NCBI GenBank assembly: GCA_019096155.1
Contig: JAHCVI010000001.1
Location: 8,122,001-8,186,000, forward strand
Origin: Staphylotrichum longicolle
Taxonomy: Eukaryota; Ascomycota; Sordariomycetes; Sordariales; Chaetomiaceae
Reading direction: 5' to 3'
DNA: 64,000 nucleotides
Numbering within the stretch: the first letter of the stretch is position 1; each line of letters opens with the position of its first letter. The notes beneath the pieces were generated by a model that ran no database searches, was not told the origin of the DNA, and saw only the letters and a list, made by a program, of their open reading frames with translations. The translations under genes and the position numbers were made by a program. Below, piece after piece: positions 56,193 to 64,000 of the stretch.

Positions 56193-58636
56193 CTGACGTA
56201 GCGCTTGACGCGGAAGTTGTCGGCTCCCGTGCCCTCGTCCTCGGGCAGGCGGCCGCGCTGCAGCTTGTTCTTGTGCGCGGTGTGCCAGGTGCGCAGGATG
56301 ACCTCTCCGCAGCGGCCCATGGCCTGGCTGTCGCTGCTCATCATGCTGATGGCGCCCAGATCGTGCAGCACGTCCTCGGCCGCGATGGTCTCGGAGCGGA
56401 TGCGGCTCTCGGCGAAGGCCACGTCCTCGGGGATGTCCTTGCTCAGGTGGTGGCACACCATGAGCATGTCGAGGTGTTCCTCGAGCGTGTTGCGCGTGTA
56501 GGGGCGCGTCGGGTTCGTTGACGATGGGAGCACGTTGGGATACTCAGCGATCCGAATGATGTCGGGCGCATGGCCGCCGCCGGCACCTTCGGTGTGGTAG
56601 GCGTGGATGGTGCGGCCCTTTAAGGCGGCGATGGTCTGCTCGACGAAGCCTGCCTCGTTGAGCGTGTCGCTGTGAATCATGCACTGGACGTCGAGCTCGT
56701 CGCACACCGAGAGGCAGGTGTCGATGGCGGCCGGGGTGCTGCCCCAGTCCTCATGCAGCTTGAGACCGCAGGCGCCCGCCTTGATCATCTCACGGAGGGC
56801 GACGGGCCCGCTGTCGTTGCCCTTGCCGGTGACGCCAATGTTGACGGGCAGGCGGTCACAGCCCCGGAGGATCTCGCGGACAAAATAGGTACCGGGCGTG
56901 CAGGTTGTAGCCGTCGTGTTGGCGCTAGACACCGTCAGCCCCTGCCCCTGAATATGCCCCTTTTCCGAAGGTTTAAGTCTCACTCACCTTGGCCCCGTAC
57001 CACCACCAACCATGGTGGTGATGCCCGATGCGATGGCCTCGTCCGCCTGCTGCGGGCAGATGAAGTGGATGTGAGTATCAATGCCGCCAGCCGTGACAAT
57101 CTTGCCCTCGCCGGCAATCACATCCGTAGAGGCGCCCACGACCATACCGGGCGTCACGCCGTCCATGGTATCCGGGTTTCCGGCCTTGCCAACACCCACA
57201 ATGACGCCCTCCTTCACACCAATATCGGCCTTGTAGATGCCCGTCCAGTCAATGATGAGCGCGTTCGTCACCACCAGGTCCAACGACTCGGCGCCCGTCC
57301 GCCCCGTCGCCATGCCCATGCCATCACGCAGCGACTTGCCGCCGCCAAACTTGCACTCCTCTCCATACACGGTCAGGTCCTTCTCGACCTTGATCCACAG
57401 ATCAGTCTTCCCCAGCCTCACCAGGTCGCCCGTCGTCGGCCCGAACATGGTCGCGTACGTACTCCTATCCAGCGTCACGCCCTCCGTCAGGAACGCCAGA
57501 TCGCCCGCGGGCTCAGGCGCATGCGCAAACCCAGCCTCCTGCAGCTTGTCCTGGATCTCCTTGAGCCTCCCGAAATCGACCGTCCCCGACGCCAGCCCGT
57601 TCCCGCCCTTGATCACCTTCAGCCCGCCAATCTCCACCAGCGTCACCGTCTTGGAATCGCCGGGCTCGAACCGGATCGAGCTCCCCGAGGGCACGTCCAG
57701 CCGATAGCCATACGCGCGCAACCGGTCAAACTCGAGCTGCGGGTTGACCTCGATAAAGTGGTAATGGCTGCCGACCTGGATCGGCCTGTCCCCCTTGCTC
57801 GTCACGCGCAGCCGGATCCTCTTGCGGCCCTCGTTCAGCTTGATCTCCTTGCCGACGCACACCACGGCGCCGGGGGCCTTCTCGTGGGCGTACTCGGCCG
57901 GGTCCGGGGTGGGGAACATCTTGGCGGCGCGCTCCGGGTCGGGCACGGGCAGGAAGCTGCCGTACAGGGCGCGGGCGAGGTCGCCGTCGTCGGTGGCGAT
58001 GGGGTTCTGCACGGTGACGAGGAAGGTGCCCGCGGGGAAGGTGCCCTCGACCTGGATCTCGTGCAGCGTCGAGCACACCTCGGGCAGCACGTGGCGCCGG
58101 CCGAGCATGGTGGTGCCGAGCGACATGAGGTCGGCGACGGTGTGGTTGCCATCGCGGATCAGCTCGTGGAGGTTGGAGGCGATGAGGGCCTATGCATAAG
58201 CGGGGGGGTTGGTGTTAGTCGTTGTTGTTCCTCTCGCATTCGCATGACTGACTTACACGTCTTACTGAGTAAGATGTGTAAGTCAGTCAGTAAAGTAAGA
58301 GTGAGAGTGAATGCGCGAGAAGTCTTACCGTGGCCTCGGTGTGGTTCAGGCGTACGCCGCGGGCCAATCTCCGCTGGGCCAGGAAGCCCAGCTGCGAGAT
58401 GACGATCTTGTCAATCTGTTTGGTGGGGATGTCATTGTGTGTTAGCTACCGAGTTGAACTGACGCTGACTCGAGACTGGCTTGGTGCAAGGAGACGGGGA
58501 AGGCTTGGTGAGTCTCGGCGTCTCATGGGCGACGAAACAGTGGAAATACAGTGGGCAGAGCAAATCCCAATGCATGCCAATGCCAGCGCCAATGCCAGCG
58601 CCAGTGCTCACTAACCTCCTTTGGGACGAGATGCAT
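55614..58636 (-). CDS. ure1: Urease, single-chain (gamma-beta-alpha fused)
   Basis: This nickel enzyme hydrolyses urea to ammonia and carbamate in the cytosol and feeds nitrogen assimilation. There are five exons, 58636-58616, 58415-58329, 58189-56988, 56924-56033 and 55934-55614, giving 840 aa, the usual fungal length. The first exon encodes only MHLVPKE. Fused gamma- and beta-subunit regions are followed by the alpha region starting near FGPTTGDLVRLG. Ni-site motifs are GGIDTHIHFICPQQ and the carbamylated-lysine segment GACGLKLHEDWGSTP. The catalytic flap is MVCHHLSKDIPEDVAFAESR. The accessory Ni-insertion proteins are not in this window. Two GATAAG sites lie 240-290 bp upstream, and intron 2 contains a 43-bp palindrome. 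Confidence 0.97.
58246..58288. repeat. 43-bp near-perfect palindrome in urease intron 2
   Basis: Two 21-bp arms (58246-58266 and 58268-58288) are inverted copies with a single mismatch and a one-base centre. They lie inside the 139-nt intron between exons 2 and 3, which otherwise has a normal donor, branch site and acceptor. Confidence 0.9.
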
Positions 58637-59257
58637 TGTGGAACAGTGTCCAGTGTCAGGCCTGTTCAGCCCTACGGGTACTCTTCTTGTGTCGGACAGT
58701 TGTGAGAGACAGGGGGAGCAAGAGCCGTGAGAGCAGCTTCTTGGGATGGTCTGGGAAATCTCATCAACAGGAACACCCCCTCCGAAGTTGCTAGTCTCCT
58801 GGTGAGGTGGCCCTGCCTGGGCGCTGCCGGAGCCGGTGGGCTGATACGAAGGCCCCGCACTCCAAAGGCATGCTGATAAGCTCACTGTTTGGTCATTGCG
58901 TCAGTCATTGGTGGGCTGTGATAAGAGCCGAACACTGAGCCATGGACTCCTCAAGTCGGTAAGGTACCTAGGGAGAGTTGGGGTTGTATCACTAATAGGG
59001 TATGCGGATACTTTACCGACTTGATCGGGTGACGTATTGAGTGTAGATTTATATAGATAGTTGGTAGATGGTGAGGTCCCCGTTTGTCCCCTCTATTGCC
59101 GTCCTTGGTCCTGTGTTCCCAACCCCTCCCTCCGTGGAAGTAAACCAAACAAAGTGAAAAAGAGGAATGGTATATGCCACCGGCAACCCAAAGTAGAAAA
59201 TACGGCCAAAGACACCGCAAAGTATTCAACCCAACGCCATCCAATGCTCCGGTAACC
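58637..59257. promoter_or_regulatory. Urease promoter region
   Basis: This region lies upstream of urease and downstream of the next minus-strand gene. It contains two GATAAG sites (58875-58880 and 58920-58925). No coding frame is supported. Confidence 0.55.
58875..58925. promoter_or_regulatory. Paired GATAAG sites upstream of urease
   Basis: Exact GATAAG hexamers lie at 58875-58880 and 58920-58925. HGATAR is the binding motif of the nitrogen regulators AreA/NIT-2, which commonly act through paired sites at nitrogen-catabolic genes. A role at urease is an inference from pathway and position. Confidence 0.6.
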
Positions 59258-61037
59258 TTAAGCCTGCTCGATCAGCCTCTCCTGACCCTTCCCCCTTGCC
59301 AGCACCTCCTGGATCCGGTCATTCTCAATCGCCCGGATCCGGCTTCTCGCCGCCTCCAGCCTCTGCACGCCGCGGTCAATCGTGTCGATGTGCACACTCA
59401 ATGGCACCTCCGCCGCCCCTGGTTAAGCCCGGCTCCGCGACTCGCTCTCTCAGGTCGCCCAGTCCAGCCTGGATCTTTTCCAGGTCACCAATCAGCTCGG
59501 TGACCTGCCTGACGGCGTCAGACCGCTGGGCATCGATGTGCTTGAGCAGCGACAGCTGGCTGTTGAGATTAGCAACCCGGCTCCTGTTGCCGCCCACGAG
59601 GCCCCACAGCGTCGAAAGGATCTCAGCTCTCCGCACCTGCACCGACTTCTCGGTGCGCGCAACGAAATCGTAGATGGCGTCCATGTGCTCGCCGGCCTTG
59701 GAGAGCGTGTGAAGCACTGTCTGGGCTTCGTCGATCAGTTTGGCAATCTTTTCCGAGATCAGGGACGTGTGCTCGACGTATGTGTCAACGAGGTGCCGTT
59801 CCGTGAAGACGGCCGGTTGAAAAGGAGCAAAGAGTCGGTTGATCCACGGGCCGATGAAGCTGCCCGCGCCCTGGTCGTCTCTGTCGCCAGCGCCCTCTAG
59901 AGAGTCGAGGTGGCGCGATGTCCACCGGTTCATGCTGATGACCCAATCCATGACGGCACCGATGCGCGCGTTGAAGCCCTGGAGGTCCCTCGAGACGGTG
60001 CCCACGGAGCCGACAAACCCGTCCAGTTCAAGGAGGAGCTCGTCCTTGCTCTGGAGGGTGCTGTAGCGGACCAGGGTTCGCAGGTCGCGGATGGACGCCT
60101 CGGAGCGCTTCATCTCAATGGGCAAAGGCACACCTTCCACCGACTTTTCGACAACTCGTCCGAGCTGCTCCTGGACGTCCATCAAACTGTCAAACTTGAT
60201 TGGCGGCTCGCGGTCTTCTCCGTCTCCGTTGGCCAGGCCAAAGTCTGGGCAGAATGGGAGGTCCAGCCATGCTGCTCCCGGGATCCGGCAGATGGGAGTG
60301 AGGGCTGTGTAGAGTGACCGGGTCGCCAGGTTGTGCAGCACAATTATGCCGCCAAATGCGAGGTATAACGACAGCAAAATGGCCAGCGGTTTCTGCGCAT
60401 ACCGAAATGCGAGCCCTACCAGTCCAAACACCCAGCCGAGAGCGTCGAACAGAGCTCCAGGCAACGATGCTGACAGCCGGTCGCCAAACGACCGCTGTCC
60501 GTCGGCGGGCCGTTTCTCATCCTCCCTGAAACGCCGTTGCTTGGCAGGGCTCCCCATCGCCCCGCCCTGCCGGCGTCGTAAGCCTGGCGGCGTCGGTGGT
60601 GGACCGGATGCTCTCACAGTTGTCGATGACCGGGTGCTCGACCTCCTCGGACTCTCGACGTCGACCCTGGGCATGTGAAATTCAGGCTCGGGTAGGTTGT
60701 ACCTGAGGTCGTCCCTCGAGCTCTGCCGCACGGATTTCGGGATTGAGGGGCGGAACGGCGACCTCAAGATGACCTGCTCGTCGTCCTCGGCCTTGCTGAG
60801 AAAGTTCTCGATGTTGTCGTCCTGCGAACCTCCGATGCTCCATGGCTGGGACCCGCCGATGCTGAAGGATTGCGATCCGGTTGGTTGTGAGGGCTCGGTG
60901 CCGCTCGAGATGATAAACTCGTCATCGTCATGCAATATCGACGTATCAAAGCTGTCGTTCTCGCCGCCCTCGACCATGCGCCATGAGCTCTCGGGTTGGT
61001 AGTCCCGCCTCGCGGAGCTGCGTGTTGTTCTCGACAT
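59258..61037 (-). CDS. Membrane and coiled-coil protein of unknown function (C-terminal frameshift)
   Basis: This is not a family I recognise. The ATG at 61037 starts MSRTTRSSARRDYQPESS. The N-terminal 170 residues are Ser/Pro/Asp-rich and basic, probably disordered. Two adjacent hydrophobic segments follow, LGWVFGLVGLAF and LAILLSLYLAFGGIIVLHNL. The remainder is helical with coiled-coil character (EQLGRVVEKSVEGVPLPIEM to VRQVTELIGDLEKIQAGLGD). This layout suggests an organelle or nuclear-envelope membrane protein, but that is a guess. The open frame ends at 59376 with a non-helical tail. One frame over, from about 59420, the heptad-like sequence continues (EVPLSVHIDTIDRGVQRLEA) and stops at 59258. 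A one-base indel near 59416-59424 explains this, and the end given is the corrected one. Confidence 0.75.
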
Positions 61038-61791
61038 GGTGTGGTGGGCCGCTCGGGACTGGCAGAGCGGTCCAGACAGTCAAAAGGCCCCGGCGCTGTC
61101 TCTCGGCGGCCGGACCGGTGTAAATACCTGAGATTTTCGGCGACGGTCGGACAGGAAGTCGCGGGGTCACGCGTCGCGTCGCAGTGGCGAACCTGGGTGT
61201 TGAAGGCAGCAGCGCCGTCTTATAGGCCCTGGCAGCCAAAAAAGTGGGGGATGTCGTTGCTCCCTGGCTTGCTCTTTCCCACTTTCACGTCCCCTGTAAA
61301 CAATAGAATGAGTCACGGCAGGCAGCAAGAGGAGATTCACGGTGTCGATGAAGAACGTTGTTTGCTCGGGCGTCAGAGAAAGACATCGTTCCTGGCGTCC
61401 AAGGATGTTCCAGCAGGTGTTTGTCAGGTTGGTGTCGAGTGTTGGTGGGAGGATGGTGAGAGGCTGGTATTTAACTTATCGGTGTCACACTGTCACTGTG
61501 TGAGGGACACGCAGCTCCCCCAACTCCTGCGACTCCCCAGTGCAGGCCACCGTGCGAGCATGGTCCCGATCAGCTGCACCGGTTGATCGTTGCGCAAGTG
61601 CAAGGACCCCCTTGCAGCGGCAGGGGTGCCCCTGGTGCGCCCAGACTCTTGGACATGGGACTTCGATTTGCTGGGCTTGCCATTTCCAGGTTGGAATGGG
61701 CACATCCAGAAAAGTTTCCTGGGGCTTCGGATGTGCTTCCCCGGCGACCCTCTGGACAACGAAATCCACGCAGAACTGCGCAGTCGGCAGG
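61038..61791. promoter_or_regulatory. Divergent promoter region, membrane protein / threonyl-tRNA synthetase
   Basis: This shared 0.75-kb region contains one TGAGTCA site (61309-61315). Frames between 61540 and 61850 begin at non-ATG codons and are not called as genes. Confidence 0.55.
61309..61315. promoter_or_regulatory. Gcn4/CPC-1-type TGAGTCA site
   Basis: This exact consensus match lies about 480 bp upstream of the threonyl-tRNA synthetase start. Aminoacyl-tRNA synthetase genes are established members of the general amino-acid-control regulon. One 7-mer alone is weak evidence. Confidence 0.45.
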
Positions 61792-63315
61792 ATGCCATTC
61801 CTGCGGGTTTCAGGATGGTCTTCGCAAATCCTGGCCAGACAGTTTAGGGTAGCGCAGCTGCTTCCAGCAACCCGACTTCCGACGCGCCGAACCCAGTCCC
61901 GCTTCTGCTCCTCCTGCGAGAGCACCACCAATGCCGCCCCCGCGAAATCACCTGCGCCAGACCACCGCGCTCTGGGCCTGCAGCAGGAACTGTTCATGAC
62001 ATCTGTGTACAGCCCCGGGTCTCCCATTCTCCTCCCCAATGGCGCGCGCATCTTCAACCGTCTCGTCGATTTCCTCCGCAAGCAGTACGTACGCTATGGC
62101 TTCCAAGAGGTCATCACGCCGACCATCTACAAGAAGGCGCTCTGGGCCAAGTCGGGCCATCTCGAGAACTACGCCGACGACATGTACACGGTGACAAGCA
62201 CGTCGCCCTCACGCGCCGAAATCTCCGAAGGCGGCGAGGAAGCCGAGTACGGGCTCAAGCCCATGAACTGCCCCGGCCACTGCCTCATCTTCGCGGCGCA
62301 AAATCGAAGCTACCGCGACCTCCCGATCCGATACGCCGATTTCAGCCCCCTGCACCGAAACGAGATCTCGGGCGCCCTGAGCGGCCTGACGCGCGTGCGG
62401 AGGTTCCACCAGGACGACGGCCACATTTTCTGTCGGCCGTCGCAGATCAAGGAGGAGATCGCAAAGACGCTCGACTTTGTCCGGCTTACATACGGTGTCC
62501 TCGGCCTCGGACCCTACCGGCTCGTTCTCTCCACCCGGCCAGAACAATACATGGGATCGGAGGCGGACTGGGAACAGGCCGAAGGGGCGCTGAGGACAGC
62601 GTTGACCGAGAGCGGACACGACTTCACCATCAATGAGGGCGATGGCGCGTTTTTACGGCCCAAGATCGACATTATCCTGCAGGACTCGGACGGGAAAGAA
62701 CACCAGACGGCCACCATCCAGCTCGACTTCCAGCTCCCGAAGCGGTTCAATCTGGAATATGCAGCGCCAGCACCGGAGTTCGAGAAACGGGGCGAGACCA
62801 CCACAGACCCCGAGTTGCTCGCCGAATATGGGCCCGTCCAGCCGGTCCTGATCCACCGCGCGGTGCTCGGCTCCGCGGAGCGTCTAATGGCGCTGCTGAT
62901 CGAGCACTACAATGGGAAGTGGCCGTTTTGGCTCAATCCGCGACAGGCCATCGTCGTTACGGTGAACGACAAACAGCCGGTCGTGGAGTGGGCGCGGCAG
63001 ACGCAGAACTTGCTCCTCGGGGTATCGCCGGCATCGTCAAGCACGGAGGCGGCGTCGCCCACAGGGTTTGCCGTCGACTTTGACGACAGCGCCCGCAGTG
63101 TCTCGTTGAAGGTACGCGAGGCAACGGCCAAGGGGTATGGGGTGATCGTCGTCGTAGGACCAAAGGACGTTGAGAACAAGACGGTCGGCGTCAACGCAAG
63201 CGCACTCGCCAAGCCCGGCGCCAGTGAGGAAGACCTCAAGCGCCTCAAACGGATGGATATGACGCCCGAGCAGCTGCGCGAATCCATGATGGCCTGGGCG
63301 AATGCGTACGAGTAG
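61792..63315 (+). CDS. MST1: Mitochondrial threonyl-tRNA synthetase
   Basis: This class II synthetase charges mitochondrial tRNA-Thr. It is a single exon of 507 aa from the ATG at 61792. The first residues (MPFLRVSGWSSQILARQFRV, then Arg/Ser-rich) look like a mitochondrial presequence. An earlier in-frame ATG at 61696 is possible but gives a less typical leader. The catalytic core has motif 1 (GFQEVITPTIYKKALWAKSG), the MNCPGHCLIF segment, motif 2 (HRNEISGALSGLTRVRRF), the zinc-site residues Cys/His in CPGHC and QDDGHIFC, and motif 3 (HRAVLGSAERLMALLIEHY). The anticodon-binding domain ends ESMMAWANAYE. There is no TGS or N-terminal editing domain, as in yeast Mst1. Confidence 0.94.
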   Translation: MPFLRVSGWSSQILARQFRVAQLLPATRLPTRRTQSRFCSSCESTTNAAPAKSPAPDHRALGLQQELFMTSVYSPGSPILLPNGARIFNRLVDFLRKQYVRYGFQEVITPTIYKKALWAKSGHLENYADDMYTVTSTSPSRAEISEGGEEAEYGLKPMNCPGHCLIFAAQNRSYRDLPIRYADFSPLHRNEISGALSGLTRVRRFHQDDGHIFCRPSQIKEEIAKTLDFVRLTYGVLGLGPYRLVLSTRPEQYMGSEADWEQAEGALRTALTESGHDFTINEGDGAFLRPKIDIILQDSDGKEHQTATIQLDFQLPKRFNLEYAAPAPEFEKRGETTTDPELLAEYGPVQPVLIHRAVLGSAERLMALLIEHYNGKWPFWLNPRQAIVVTVNDKQPVVEWARQTQNLLLGVSPASSSTEAASPTGFAVDFDDSARSVSLKVREATAKGYGVIVVVGPKDVENKTVGVNASALAKPGASEEDLKRLKRMDMTPEQLRESMMAWANAYE

Positions 63316-63669
63316 GGTGCGTCCAAGACCAGGTGTTGGTCATACCCTTGTAACATACCATGTGTACACTGTACTGTATTAAACAGATTGTTTGTGGCTG
63401 ATGTGAACGAATGAACGCTCAGGGCACCTTGTTGGCCTCGAGATGACGCAGCACTGCAGCTTTGGGCAAGTGGGGTTCAATCGCAGCTCTGTTCCTGGCC
63501 AAGCCCACAAGCTCCCCCCACCCACCCACCTCTGTGTTCATTCTCCATCCAGGTACGGAACTGTATACTGAACGTCGGGTTCCAAGCTTCTATCAACCAG
63601 ATCTGAAGAGGCAGTAGACACAACCAACCGCTTTTCACACATATTTTGCCCACCGTATTGACATACACG
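63316..63669. other. Intergenic, threonyl-tRNA synthetase / Maf gene
   Basis: This is a short 3' flank and promoter; no element is recognised. Confidence 0.45.
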
Positions 63670-64000
63670 ATGGACCTCACCAACCCCTCCGATCCCCCGC
63701 CGGATTACATCACGGCTGCCCGCGCCCACGGCATCCCCCTCCGCCAGAGCGCCCCGATCCGGAAAGGGCCATTCCCGCTCGAACTTCCCATCCTCTCCTA
63801 CCTGCGCTCCAAACGCGTGATCCTCGCCAGCGCCTCACCCCGGCGAAAAGCCCTCCTCTCACAAGTCAGCCTTCCCTGCCCCCCTTCCCTAATCCCTCCG
63901 CCCGTCAACCCCCGTCCTAACCCCGCCACCGCCCCGTACACAGCTCGGCCTCCCCAACCTCGAAGTCTTCCCCTCCACCGAGCCTGAGGACCTCGACAAG
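63670..64000 (+). CDS. Maf-family nucleotide pyrophosphatase (5' part, runs off window)
   Basis: Maf/ASMTL-type proteins hydrolyse non-canonical or modified nucleoside triphosphates to monophosphates. Exon 1 (63670-63864) and the start of exon 2 (63944-64000) are present. The intron 63865-63943 starts gtcagc and ends cacag. The family's opening signature VILASASPRRKALLSQ is seen in exon 1, followed after splicing by LGLPNLEVFPSTEPEDLDK. An N-terminal extension of about 45 residues (MDLTNPSDPPPDYITAARAH) precedes the Maf core. The gene is cut by the window end, so the catalytic remainder cannot be assessed. Confidence 0.88.

Noticed and set aside
61583..61850. Protein-like frame just before the threonyl-tRNA synthetase (segments such as DFDLLGLPFPGWNGHIQK)
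   Set aside because: It starts at a non-ATG codon, ends inside the synthetase presequence, has no splice partner that I could find and matches no family I know; left as leader sequence.

Overview
This window is nuclear DNA from a filamentous ascomycete. It has GC-rich genes with short spliceosomal introns (mostly 50-80 nt), genes on both strands, long gene-poor promoter regions and typical Pezizomycotina genes (SPA2, IQGAP, N. crassa-type het-c, SCM3, a GH45 endoglucanase, one-chain urease). The single-domain GH45 enzyme and the protein set point to Sordariomycetes, probably Chaetomiaceae near Thermothelomyces/Chaetomium. The family placement is inference.

Layout: SSU72 (0.7-1.5 kb, +); SPA2 (3.9-6.8, +); a four-pass MARVEL-type membrane protein with a P/Q-rich tail (8.2-9.6, +); an M28 glutamate-carboxypeptidase-like peptidase (10.1-12.8, -); an MFS transporter (14.4-16.5, +); IQGAP (17.4-22.4, -); IMP dehydrogenase (23.3-25.2, +); saccharopine dehydrogenase LYS1 (25.6-27.2, -); a Zn2Cys6 regulator (28.5-31.0, +); a small broken gene (31.4-31.9, +); a DNAJC11-like protein (32.7-35.1, -); casein kinase 2 alpha (35.8-37.1, +); SCM3/HJURP-like (37.8-40.5, -); VTI1 (41.1-41.9, -) divergent from ATG6 (42.6-44.1, +); GH45 endoglucanase (44.6-45.5, -); het-c (46.4-49.5, -); an HMG-box protein (52.6-53.9, +); urease (55.6-58.6, -); a membrane/coiled-coil protein (59.3-61.0, -) divergent from mitochondrial threonyl-tRNA synthetase (61.8-63.3, +); and the start of a Maf-family gene (63.7 to the window end, +).

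Most of this is ordinary housekeeping and morphogenesis content. SPA2 and IQGAP serve polarity and septation, VTI1 and ATG6 serve vacuolar traffic and autophagy, and LYS1, IMPDH and urease serve metabolism. Regulation is readable at several points: paired TGAGTCA (Gcn4/CPC-1-type) sites upstream of LYS1, one upstream of the threonyl-tRNA synthetase, and two GATAAG (AreA/NIT-2-type) sites upstream of urease.

The most unusual signals are: (i) reading-frame breaks in several otherwise conserved genes (MARVEL tail, M28 peptidase, MFS loop, DNAJC11 C-terminus, the 59-61 kb gene, the 31.4 kb locus), one of them in a homopolymer; (ii) two introns that appear to use GC instead of GT donors; (iii) a 43-bp near-perfect palindrome inside a urease intron; (iv) a 48-bp coding minisatellite in het-c with an exact 96-bp internal duplication. 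I found no clearly novel multi-gene system, no transposon, no CRISPR and no tRNA or rRNA gene.
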